From assembly GCA_017432285.1 (NCBI GenBank), contig JAFRJM010000019.1, forward strand, positions 18,291 to 82,290: DNA of 64,000 bases. Reading direction: 5' to 3'. Positions 26,972 to 34,890 of the stretch are shown piece by piece. How positions within the stretch are numbered: position 1 is the stretch's first letter; each line of letters opens with the position of its first letter. A program made the translations under genes and the position numbers. Below the pieces are notes generated by a model. It had not been told where the DNA came from. It ran no database searches and saw only the letters and a program-made list of their open reading frames with translations. The DNA comes from Oscillospiraceae bacterium. GTDB lineage: Bacteria; Bacillota; Clostridia; Oscillospirales; Ruminococcaceae.

Positions 26972-28105
26972 TTATTTCTCCCAGGCTATCATTTCAGATT
27001 TTGTTTCTTTTCCTGCGATCATGTCAAGAAGTTTCTTTCCGACGATTTCGCCGATACTGTCTTTCGGGTATCCGAGAGAATATGTTTCGATGCCTCTTGC
27101 GCTGCGAAGCGGGATGTGACGGTCAAAACTGTATAGAGCACGTACGCTTATGTCACCCTCTACTTTGTCAAGAACATCCAGAATAGCTTGGGAAACGGTG
27201 TCATTATAACATACCAGAGCTGTGCATTTTGTGAACATGTTCTTGAACAGCGGGAAATCAGTCGTGCGTTCCTCAAGATAGTTGCGGATGATGGGAGAGG
27301 ATTCTGTCGTATACCAGATGACGTTCTTGTCATCGAAATCTGCTTTATGGTAGAGCATACAGTCGATATAACCTGAGAACCTGACGAAGCCCTGCATATC
27401 ATCGGATTTGAACACACCGCCGATGGCATGGTGTCCGTCATTGATCAGCTTTTCCGTAAGTGCATAGCCTCCGGCATAGTCATCAAGAACAACGTGTCTG
27501 ATATTTGCTACTTTATCGGAAAGAGCAGTTCCTCCAGCATCGTTATGACGGGAAATGACATGCGGATAATTTGGGATCTCTAGTCCAGGATAATAGTTAT
27601 TGAACATAACGATTGGTATGCCCATATCAGCCAGTTTGCTGTAGAGAAAAACGTTGGGGTTGGGCATGGTGGTCTTCGTGCCTTCGATAGCTATCCCGTC
27701 AACAGGATGCTCAAGCAGATCCTCTAGGATCTTGCGTTCGGTAGCGATGCTGTTGTTCGTAGCCCTGACATTCACTGTATATCCGGCCCCGCTCACAAGG
27801 TTGTCGATGCCGCGGAGTATGGAAGGGAAGATGTATTCACTGATGTACGAAGTGATGATAGTGATATGCATCGTCTTCGTACGGACAGGGACTTCAAAAG
27901 CAACATAAGAGCCGCTGCCCTGTACACTTGTGATAAGATTGTCTTTTGAAAGGTCATTCAATGCCTTGCGGATCGTCTGTCTGCTGACACCAAATCTTTC
28001 ACTGAGAGCGCTTTCCGTAGGAAGTTTATCACCCTTTTTGTATTCGCTGTTCAGTATCTGGGCGCGAAGTTCAGCAGCGATAGCCACCGATTTAGAATAT
28101 GCCAT
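26972..28105 (-). CDS. araR: AraR-type arabinose repressor (GntR DNA-binding domain, LacI-like sensor domain)
   Basis: 377 residues from MAYSKSVAIA; an ATG 46 codons earlier is in frame, but the AAAGGAGC ten bases before 28105 supports this start. Residues 1-75 are a GntR winged helix (LPTESALSERFGVSRQTIRKALNDL). The rest is a periplasmic-binding-protein-like sensor with AraR landmarks IPIVMFNNYYPGLE and DDYAGGYALTEKLINDGH, then FKSDDMQGFVRFSGY. AraR releases DNA when L-arabinose binds. It is divergent from the Est11-ABC-araA unit. Its own promoter -35 overlaps a TTGTACAA box, so it is probably self-repressed. Confidence 0.88.
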   Translation of the reverse strand: MAYSKSVAIAAELRAQILNSEYKKGDKLPTESALSERFGVSRQTIRKALNDLSKDNLITSVQGSGSYVAFEVPVRTKTMHITIITSYISEYIFPSILRGIDNLVSGAGYTVNVRATNNSIATERKILEDLLEHPVDGIAIEGTKTTMPNPNVFLYSKLADMGIPIVMFNNYYPGLEIPNYPHVISRHNDAGGTALSDKVANIRHVVLDDYAGGYALTEKLINDGHHAIGGVFKSDDMQGFVRFSGYIDCMLYHKADFDDKNVIWYTTESSPIIRNYLEERTTDFPLFKNMFTKCTALVCYNDTVSQAILDVLDKVEGDISVRALYSFDRHIPLRSARGIETYSLGYPKDSIGEIVGKKLLDMIAGKETKSEMIAWEK

Positions 28106-28129
28106 GGTGCAGCTCCTTTCGTTTTTTTC

Positions 28130-28174
28130 AGTATATACACCAACAGACAAAATGTACAACATTATTTTGTACAA
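28130..28174 (-). promoter_or_regulatory. araR promoter with overlapping TTGTACAA boxes
   Basis: Minus strand: TTGTAC (28159-28154), 18-base spacer, TATACT (28135-28130). The -35 lies in box ATGTACAA (28152-28159); a perfect box TTGTACAA is at 28167-28174, centres 15 bases apart. Repressor bound here would occlude the -35. Confidence 0.6.
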
Positions 28175-28222
28175 ATTTTTGCTGATTAGTGCGAAAGGGT
28201 GTGTTTTTGGCTCAAAAAATGC

Positions 28223-28277
28223 CATGTTAAGTACAGTTAACATGCCTTAATAAGCCATGTTAAGTGCGGTTAACATT
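28223..28277. promoter_or_regulatory. Two tandem dyads, CATGTTAA-N6-TTAACATG type
   Basis: Dyad 1 (28223-28244) has perfect 8-base arms CATGTTAA and TTAACATG around GTACAG. Dyad 2 (28256-28277) has arms CATGTTAA and TTAACATT around GTGCGG. Centres are 33 bases apart, about three helical turns, so two bound dimers would lie on the same face. The motif is unrelated to TTGTACAA, so a second regulator is likely. They sit in the 396-base gap between araR and Est11. Confidence 0.6.
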
Positions 28278-28356
28278 GAAAAATTTGGTGAAAATAACAA
28301 AAGTTGTCACTGTTTTGTAGGAAATATGTCATCATTTGTGGTGATAATCACGATTT

Positions 28357-28461
28357 TTGTACAACTTCATGTATCAATATGACAAAAAGCTCTAAAAATA
28401 ATTGACAACAATAGACAACTGATGATAAATTTTACAAAGATAGATGTTTAAACTTGTACAA
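28357..28461 (+). promoter_or_regulatory. Promoter of the Est11-arabinose operon with flanking TTGTACAA boxes
   Basis: TTGACA at 28402-28407 and TAAATT at 28426-28431 (18-base spacer) form the best promoter. A TTGTACAA box lies upstream (28357-28364) and another just downstream of the expected start (28454-28461), 97 bases apart. Two sites bracketing a promoter suit repression by looping, as known for AraR in Bacillus subtilis. The rest of the 28106-28501 gap is AT-rich, with only the dyads listed separately. Confidence 0.6.
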
Positions 28462-28501
28462 TTTACGCCGTCCCAAATCAGACAAATTTTGGAGGATAAA
28501 A

Positions 28502-30043
28502 ATGATCAAGGAAACCAGAGTAGAGAACGGATTTGTTCGAGGAGTGCCCGGTGCGGATCCCAGGGTTATCTCTTACAAAGGTATTCCTTTTGCTGCTCCT
28601 CCTGTAGGCGAGAATCGCTGGAGAGCTCCTCAGCCTGCAAAAGATTGGGAAGGCGTTTTAGATTGCTGCAGATTTGGCCCGATAAGCATGCAGCGTGCCC
28701 CTTGGCTTACACAGAACATTTATACTAAAGAATGGAACGTAGACCCCACGCTTGAAATGAGCGAGGACAGTCTTACATTAAATATATGGACCCCCGCACA
28801 GACAGTGGAAGACAGACTGCCTGTTTATGTATGGTATTTCGGCGGCGGTATGATGGAAGGCAACCCCACAGAGATGGAGTTCAACGGCGAGCGTCTCGCG
28901 CGCCGCGGCATCGTTGTTGTCACCATCAACTATCGTCTGAATGTCTTCGGCCTTCTGGCACATCCTGAGATCACGGCAGAAAGTCCGGAATTCCCGACCA
29001 ACTTCGGCCTTCTGGATCAGCGTTTTGGTACGATGTGGGTCAAGCGCAACATCACCGCTTTTGGCGGAGATCCTGAGAACATCACAATCGGAGGTCAGTC
29101 CGGCGGAGGAAGAAGCACTCAGATGCAGGTGTGCTCTCCTTTGAATAAGGGACTCTTCCAGAGAGCGATCGTTATGAGCTCGACTCGCTTCGGCGGCTAT
29201 GATGTTCTGACCAATCTCAGTTCATGCAGGACACTTGCTCAGGCGGAAGCAGACGGTGTAGAATTCTTCAAGGAAGCTGGCATAAAAGATCTTGCAGAAG
29301 CACGTGCACTTCCTGCTGAAGAATTGATGCAAAAGTTTGTTAAGTATGCTAGACTAGAAAATGGCCTTGGCCCCGGAATCAAATTCTGGCTTCCTGTCAT
29401 CGATGGAAACTTTTGCACAGGCAGTTTCAGCGATCAGCTCACAACTAACAAACGCAATATGGTTCCTCTGATGATCAGCAATACTGCTGATGAAGGCCGT
29501 ATCGCTCCTCAGGTAAGTTCTTTTGAAGAACTTGAGGCACTTGCAGCAAGGAATTTCGGCGACCGCGCAGGAGATTTCCTGGATGCCGTTAAAGCGGACA
29601 CTCTCGAAGAGACTTTGAAAAATGCCACTTATAGTCCGATGGAACTCGGAATGCGTCTCTATTTCGAGGGAACAGCAAAAGAGTATCCTGAGATCAACAA
29701 CTATGCAGTACTGTTTGACTGCGAGATCCCTGGTGATGATCATCCCGGAACATTCCATTCAAGCGATCTCTGGTTCCACTTTGAATCTCTTGGCGCATGC
29801 TGGAGGCCGTTCAAGGGCAAGAGCTACGACATGGCGAGACAGATAGCAAACTATGTTGCCAGCTTTGTAAAGGACGGTGACCCCAACTGCTGCGACTGTG
29901 ACGGTGTACCACAGGCTGAATGGAAGCCATACACACAGTGCCGCGGACAGATGCATTACACCGATGTCTGCAAGCAGGAAGATGATTCCTTCGAGACACC
30001 TGTAATGAGATTCTTGGTAGATTACTACCTCGCACAATTTTAG
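28502..30043 (+). CDS. Type-B carboxylesterase Est11, first gene of the arabinose operon
   Basis: 513 residues from MIKETRVENG, with GGAGG six bases upstream of the ATG; a longer in-frame start exists at 28454 but would run through the operator box. Catalytic motifs: GGQSGGGRSTQM, SNTADEGRIAPQ, GTFHSSDLWFHF. The invariant block reads CWRPFKGKSYDMARQIANYV here, unlike the FDGHHYDLARKMCNYW of the array. It is the only paralogue on the plus strand and heads the ABC transporter and araA genes, which ties this esterase family directly to arabinose metabolism. Confidence 0.93.
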   Translation: MIKETRVENGFVRGVPGADPRVISYKGIPFAAPPVGENRWRAPQPAKDWEGVLDCCRFGPISMQRAPWLTQNIYTKEWNVDPTLEMSEDSLTLNIWTPAQTVEDRLPVYVWYFGGGMMEGNPTEMEFNGERLARRGIVVVTINYRLNVFGLLAHPEITAESPEFPTNFGLLDQRFGTMWVKRNITAFGGDPENITIGGQSGGGRSTQMQVCSPLNKGLFQRAIVMSSTRFGGYDVLTNLSSCRTLAQAEADGVEFFKEAGIKDLAEARALPAEELMQKFVKYARLENGLGPGIKFWLPVIDGNFCTGSFSDQLTTNKRNMVPLMISNTADEGRIAPQVSSFEELEALAARNFGDRAGDFLDAVKADTLEETLKNATYSPMELGMRLYFEGTAKEYPEINNYAVLFDCEIPGDDHPGTFHSSDLWFHFESLGACWRPFKGKSYDMARQIANYVASFVKDGDPNCCDCDGVPQAEWKPYTQCRGQMHYTDVCKQEDDSFETPVMRFLVDYYLAQF

Positions 30044-30049
30044 TTAATA

Positions 30050-30074
30050 TCAGAGATGATCCTTAAATCTCTGA
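30050..30074. other. Short hairpin between Est11 and the binding-protein gene
   Basis: TCAGAGAT (30050-30057) and ATCTCTGA (30067-30074), loop of nine bases, then an A-rich run. Too weak for a firm terminator call; it may be an mRNA processing or stabilising element. Confidence 0.4.
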
Positions 30075-30111
30075 AAAATAAAAAAACAAAAATCTAAAGA
30101 GGAGAAAAACA

Positions 30112-31077
30112 ATGAAAAGGTTAGTAGCATTAATTCTTGTTCTTGTGCTTGCTTTCGCTCTCACATCCTGTGGCGGCGGCGGAAAATCCGATGCTAAGAA
30201 GTACAAGATCGGCGTTATCTACACAGCTAACTCAGCATTCTGGACCTCAGTTGGTGACGGCGCTGCTGCAAAAGCAGAAGAGCTGAACAAAACAGGCAAA
30301 TACAACATCACCACCTATGCAACAGGTCCTGCAGAGTCCGGTACATCTGCACAGGTCGCTCTCTTTGAGGACTTCCTGTCACAGGGCTATGACGGAATCA
30401 TCGTCGCAGTTTCTGACCCGGCAACGCTGACCAACAAAATCAATGAGGCTATGGACAAGGGCATCATGGTTGTTACCATGGATACAGACGCTCCGGATTC
30501 CAAGAGACTCTGCTTCGTTGGAACAGATAACTACAACTATGGCGTTCTCCAGGGCGAGACCTGCGTAGAAGTTATGGGCAACAAAGGTAAGCTCATCGTC
30601 TTCAACGCATTCCCGGAGACACTCGGCCAGGCTCAGCGTACAAAGGGCATTCAGGATGCTATCGCTGCTGCAGGCAACAAGATCGAACTCATTTACTCCA
30701 CATTCACAGGCCAGATCGACCTTCTGACAATGTGTGAGGACGCTTGGACACACTATGCAGATGCAGACTGCTGCGTTATGACCTACGCCGCTGGCGAGCA
30801 GGTTGCTAACGTCTTCAGAGAGAAAGGCTGGACAAAGGCCGACAAGCATGCAGTTCTTGCTGATGACCTCGATCCTATTATTCTTTCAATCAAAGACGGC
30901 ACATGCGACTGCTCCTGCGTACAGGGCCAGTATCAGTGGGGCTATGTCGGATGCCAGGTCGTTGTCGATGCACTCGACGGCAAGATGCCTGATTCCGACT
31001 TCATCGAGACCGCTGCTTTCGTCTGCGATGCAAGCAACGTCGAAGAGAAATATCCGAACGTCAAACCCGCTTCCTAA
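30112..31077 (+). CDS. Sugar ABC transporter substrate-binding lipoprotein
   Basis: 321 residues. A lipoprotein signal peptide ends in LTSCGGGG (Cys20 lipidated). The mature part is a periplasmic-binding-protein type 1 fold of the ribose/galactose group (IGVIYTANSAFWTSV near residues 32-46, GYDGIIVAVSDP near 95-106). It captures a pentose or related sugar, or sugar conjugate, outside the membrane and delivers it to the permease at 31201-32172. Context suggests L-arabinose or an arabinoside. A perfect 13-bp hairpin follows the gene. Confidence 0.92.
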   Translation: MKRLVALILVLVLAFALTSCGGGGKSDAKKYKIGVIYTANSAFWTSVGDGAAAKAEELNKTGKYNITTYATGPAESGTSAQVALFEDFLSQGYDGIIVAVSDPATLTNKINEAMDKGIMVVTMDTDAPDSKRLCFVGTDNYNYGVLQGETCVEVMGNKGKLIVFNAFPETLGQAQRTKGIQDAIAAAGNKIELIYSTFTGQIDLLTMCEDAWTHYADADCCVMTYAAGEQVANVFREKGWTKADKHAVLADDLDPIILSIKDGTCDCSCVQGQYQWGYVGCQVVVDALDGKMPDSDFIETAAFVCDASNVEEKYPNVKPAS

Positions 31078-31128
31078 TCTGAATAACTAAGGGTTTTGAT
31101 GCTTCAGATGCATTGAATTGACACTTAG

Positions 31129-31158
31129 GGATATCCCGGAGATTTCTCCGGGATATCC
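31129..31158. other. Strong intercistronic hairpin after the binding-protein gene
   Basis: Perfect 13-bp arms (31129-31141 and 31146-31158) with an ATTT loop, no U-run. Positioned between the binding-protein and permease genes, as in other ABC operons where such a hairpin keeps binding-protein mRNA more abundant than permease mRNA. Confidence 0.75.
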
Positions 31159-31200
31159 GACAATCAAAGGATATCATTATTTTGTGGAGGTACCTAAACA

Positions 31201-32172
31201 ATGAAGGGGAAAAAGGCCAATCTTCTTGCCTGGATTCTCGACCGCAGAGCGTTGAGCCTGGCAATATTAATCCTTACCCTGGCTATTATCATGTCGTTGA
31301 CTACGACAACATTCCTTAAATCAGAGAACCTGTTCAACATTTTCAAACAGGCTACAATTACTATCATTCTTGCTACCGGTATGACATTTATCATTTCCGG
31401 CGGCGGTATCGACCTCTCGGTCGCCAACATCATGTCGCTGTCATGTGTTATGACTTGTATCGTTTACAATGCAACACACAGCGACATTCTTTCTATCCTT
31501 ACCGGCGCATGCATCGGCATTGCAGCTGGTATTGCAAACGGTGTTCTTGCAACACACTTCGAGCTTCCTCCATTCATCGTCTCGATGGGCGTTTCCAACG
31601 TCTGCGGAGGTCTTGCTCTTGTTATCACAAAAGGTTTCCCGGTCCTTGTTAACGATCAGTCCCTGATGTACAAGATTGGACAGAAGTCCACACTGGGAAT
31701 CCCGAACCTTATCTTCATGATCCCGATTTTCGTAGCTATCGGACAGTTCGTCCTTCGTGAGACAGTTCTTGGTAGCCGCATGCAGGCTGTCGGTGGTAAC
31801 GCAACAGCAGCTGCTCTTTCCGGATTGAATGTCAAATTCATGAAAGTTCTCACAACCACAATTGGTGGTCTCTTCGCAGGAATTTCCGGCTATCTGCTTG
31901 CAGGACGTCTTAACAGCGGAAGCCCGAGCTCAGGCGGTACACTTGGTATGGACGCTATCTGCGCCACAGTCGTTGGTGGTACTTCCATGATGGGCGGCGG
32001 CGGAGACGTTGTCGGATCAATGGTTGGCGCTATCCTGATGCAGATCATCAAGAACGGCCTTACACAGTATGAAGTTAACATGTACTGGCAGACAGCTGTT
32101 ATCGGTGTCGTTCTTATCGCAGTCTGCGCAATCGACGTTATTGCTAGGAAAGCAAGCACACTGAAGAAATAA
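31201..32172 (+). CDS. Sugar ABC transporter permease, RbsC type
   Basis: 323 residues with about ten hydrophobic segments. The RbsC/AraH family signature GGIDLSVANIMSLS is near residues 68-81, and the C-terminal MDAICATVVGGTSMMGGGGDVVGSMVG block (here split as TVVGGTSMMGGGG) near 250-275 contacts the ATPase. It probably forms a homodimer channel in the membrane. Second of three transporter genes, 35 bases before the ATPase gene. Confidence 0.93.
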   Translation: MKGKKANLLAWILDRRALSLAILILTLAIIMSLTTTTFLKSENLFNIFKQATITIILATGMTFIISGGGIDLSVANIMSLSCVMTCIVYNATHSDILSILTGACIGIAAGIANGVLATHFELPPFIVSMGVSNVCGGLALVITKGFPVLVNDQSLMYKIGQKSTLGIPNLIFMIPIFVAIGQFVLRETVLGSRMQAVGGNATAAALSGLNVKFMKVLTTTIGGLFAGISGYLLAGRLNSGSPSSGGTLGMDAICATVVGGTSMMGGGGDVVGSMVGAILMQIIKNGLTQYEVNMYWQTAVIGVVLIAVCAIDVIARKASTLKK

Positions 32173-32207
32173 TTCTTGAATGAAACAATTAATCAGGAGG
32201 CAAAATT

Positions 32208-33737
32208 ATGAGCGAATATGTCCTTGAAATGAAGGGAATCGGCAAAGACTTCCCCGGTGTTCGCGCCTTGGACGATGTTTCATTCAACCTTAAAGCGGGG
32301 GAAATCCACTGCCTAATCGGTGAGAACGGTGCTGGTAAGAGTACTCTTATCAAATGCCTCGGCGGCATTCATATGCCTGATCAGGGCGAGATCCTTATTG
32401 ACGGAGAGCCTGTAACAATCGATACAGCTAGAGTCTCTAAAGATCATGGTATCGGTATCATTTATCAGGAGTTCAACCTTGTTCCCGGATTTACCATCGC
32501 AGAGAATATCTACCTTGGACGTGAATACACAAAAGGCAAAAGATTTAAGAGGATCGACCGCGAATCAATGTTCAGAGATGCGGATGAGATCCTTAAATCT
32601 CTGGGTCAGGAAGATCACCTGAACTCAAAAGTCAGAGTATATCAGCTTACGATCTCCCAGCAGCAGATGGTTGAGATCTCCAAAGCTGTTTCCAACAAAT
32701 CAAAAATAATCGTTTTCGACGAGCCTACTGCAGTTCTTACACAGAAAGAGACAGATCTTCTGTTTGAAATTATTGCAAAGCTCAAAAAAGAAGGTACAGG
32801 TATCATTTACATCACCCACCGTCTGGACGAGGTCCTGATGCTGGCAGACCGTATTACCGGACTTAGAGACGGTAAGGTCACAGGAACCATCGACAATGGT
32901 CCTGAAGTAACAAAGGATGACCTTGTTGCTATGATGGTCGGCCGTAAACTGGATGCCTACTATCCTGAGAGAAAGACAACTCCTACCGATGAAGTCGTCT
33001 TTGAAGCAAAGAACTTCAACCTCGCAGGTGTATTTGAGAATGTAAACCTGAAGCTCCACAAACGCGAGATTCTCGGAATCTGCGGACTTGTCGGCGCTGG
33101 CCGTACAGAAACGATGAAATCTTTCATCGGCGCTATGCCGCATGACACCGGCGAACTCTATGTCGACGGAGAACAGATCCACAACATTACTCCTTACGAA
33201 CTGATCAAACACGGAACAGTTCTTCTCCCTGAAGACCGTAAGAACGAGGGCTTGAGCCTGGCTCAGAAGGCTGGTACAAACCTTTGCATCCCGAACTATG
33301 ACCAGTTGACAAGAGAAAAAGCAAAGTGGATCCTCGACCACAAGAAAGAGAAGGAATTTATCGATAAGTACTTCAATTTGCTGATGGTCAAACCTGCACT
33401 GCCGGATCGTCTTGCAATGCACTTCTCCGGTGGTAACCAGCAGAAGCTCATCATTGCCAAGTGGATGGCTAGAAACCCCCATGTTCTTATCATGGACGAG
33501 CCGACCCGAGGCATTGACGTTAACGCTAAAGCTGAGATCTACAACATCATGAATGATCTTTCCGCTGACGGAATGAGCATCATCATGGTTTCTTCCGAAA
33601 TGCCTGAGCTGATGGGCGTTTGCGACCGTATCATGGTCATGTATGAAGGAAGATTTATTGACGAGTTCACAAGAGATGAGTTCAACGAGACAGACCTCGG
33701 ACGTGCTCAGTCTGGAATTCGTGTTCATACAAACTGA
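32208..33737 (+). CDS. Sugar ABC transporter double ATPase, RbsA/AraG/MglA type
   Basis: 509 residues with two nucleotide-binding domains. Domain 1: Walker A GENGAGKST (near 38-46), signature LTISQQQMVEI, Walker B IIVFDEPTAVL. Domain 2: degenerate Walker A GLVGAGRTE (near 295-303), signature FSGGNQQKLIIAKW, Walker B VLIMDEPTRGID. This asymmetry is normal for the family. It energises uptake through the preceding permease. The 388-residue frame on the opposite strand is a shadow. Confidence 0.95.
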   Translation: MSEYVLEMKGIGKDFPGVRALDDVSFNLKAGEIHCLIGENGAGKSTLIKCLGGIHMPDQGEILIDGEPVTIDTARVSKDHGIGIIYQEFNLVPGFTIAENIYLGREYTKGKRFKRIDRESMFRDADEILKSLGQEDHLNSKVRVYQLTISQQQMVEISKAVSNKSKIIVFDEPTAVLTQKETDLLFEIIAKLKKEGTGIIYITHRLDEVLMLADRITGLRDGKVTGTIDNGPEVTKDDLVAMMVGRKLDAYYPERKTTPTDEVVFEAKNFNLAGVFENVNLKLHKREILGICGLVGAGRTETMKSFIGAMPHDTGELYVDGEQIHNITPYELIKHGTVLLPEDRKNEGLSLAQKAGTNLCIPNYDQLTREKAKWILDHKKEKEFIDKYFNLLMVKPALPDRLAMHFSGGNQQKLIIAKWMARNPHVLIMDEPTRGIDVNAKAEIYNIMNDLSADGMSIIMVSSEMPELMGVCDRIMVMYEGRFIDEFTRDEFNETDLGRAQSGIRVHTN

Positions 33738-33787
33738 TTTCATAATCAGATGAACTGGTAAAAATTTAGAGAGGATGGGTATCGCAC

Positions 33788-34846
33788 ATGAGTATTCAGA
33801 AAGAATTGCTCGGAATGTCGCCTGAAGGCAAACAGTATGAAAGATATATCTTGAAAGACGAAGCAACAGGCGGCTATATTGCTGTCCTTAACCATGGCTG
33901 TGCACTGCAGCAGATATGCGTTCCTGACAGGGAAGGCAATCTGGTTGATGTAGCTGTAGGCTATGACACAGTAGAAGAATATGCTGCTACCCATTCTCTG
34001 TTTGGTACAATACTGGGTCGCTATGCGAACCGTATTGCTGGCGGAAAATTCACCATAGACGGCAAAGAATACCAGGTCACAGTAAATGAGCGTGGTTTTA
34101 ACTGCCTGCATGGTGGTGCCAGCGGTTTCCACAACAAAGTATTTGATGCTGAGGTTGATGGAGATACACTGGTTCTCCGCTATACCTCCCCAGATAATGA
34201 TGAAGGTTTTCCCGGAACTTTGACACTCACTGAAAGAGTGTCATTCCGGGATGGCCGAATCGATCTTCAGTATTCCGCAACATGCGATAAAGACACTGTA
34301 TGGAACTGCTCAAACCACAGTTTCTTCAATCTTAGCGGGCAGGGAACTGGAGACACACTCGATCATGAGCTGAAGCTGAATTGCAGCAGGTTCTGCCCCT
34401 GCAATGAGACGCTTATTCCTACAGGAGAACTCAGATCTGTGGAAGGCACAGTGTTTGACTTCACTAAAGGGAAGACTATCGGACAGAATATCCATGACCC
34501 TGATCCTATGCTTCAGGGGCCTCACGGATATGATGTCACATATTCAGTTGATGGTTGGGACGGAAATCTGAATCTTATCGCAGAAGCGAAATCACCGAAG
34601 ACCGGTATCGTCATGAAGACATATTCAACTTTACCGGCTCTCCAGCTGTACACCGGAAATGCTCTTGGCTTGTTCCCGGCTCTTACAGATGGAAAAGGCG
34701 GATGCAAGTACGTTGCTTACGGCGGATTCTGCCTTGAGACACAGAACTTCCCGAATGCTATGAATACCCCTGAATTCAACAATGACGTTATCCTGCGCGC
34801 AGGTACAACTCGTTCCTGCCACACAGTTTATGAGTTCAGTTTGTAA
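33788..34846 (+). CDS. galM: Aldose 1-epimerase (mutarotase)
   Basis: 352 residues of the GalM family, which interconverts alpha and beta anomers of aldoses. Motifs: ILGRYANRIAGGKF (near 78-91), LHGGASGFHNKVF with a conserved histidine (near 110-122), NHSFFNLSG with the catalytic histidine (near 178-186), and a C-terminal FCLETQNFPNA carrying the catalytic glutamate. Placed between the sugar transporter and araA, it likely supplies the anomer that the isomerase prefers. Confidence 0.93.
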   Translation: MSIQKELLGMSPEGKQYERYILKDEATGGYIAVLNHGCALQQICVPDREGNLVDVAVGYDTVEEYAATHSLFGTILGRYANRIAGGKFTIDGKEYQVTVNERGFNCLHGGASGFHNKVFDAEVDGDTLVLRYTSPDNDEGFPGTLTLTERVSFRDGRIDLQYSATCDKDTVWNCSNHSFFNLSGQGTGDTLDHELKLNCSRFCPCNETLIPTGELRSVEGTVFDFTKGKTIGQNIHDPDPMLQGPHGYDVTYSVDGWDGNLNLIAEAKSPKTGIVMKTYSTLPALQLYTGNALGLFPALTDGKGGCKYVAYGGFCLETQNFPNAMNTPEFNNDVILRAGTTRSCHTVYEFSL

Positions 34847-34890
34847 TACATTTTTGAATGCAAGCATAATCAAGAGAGAAGGATTTCATA

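Noticed and set aside
28106-28243. N-terminal extension of araR by 46 residues
   Set aside because: The ribosome site before 28105 and the GntR domain start there; the extension would run through the operator and promoter.
32700-33866. 388-codon open frame on the minus strand opposite the sugar ABC ATPase and mutarotase start
   Set aside because: The opposite strand encodes a complete double ATPase with all motifs; the antisense product has no family features.
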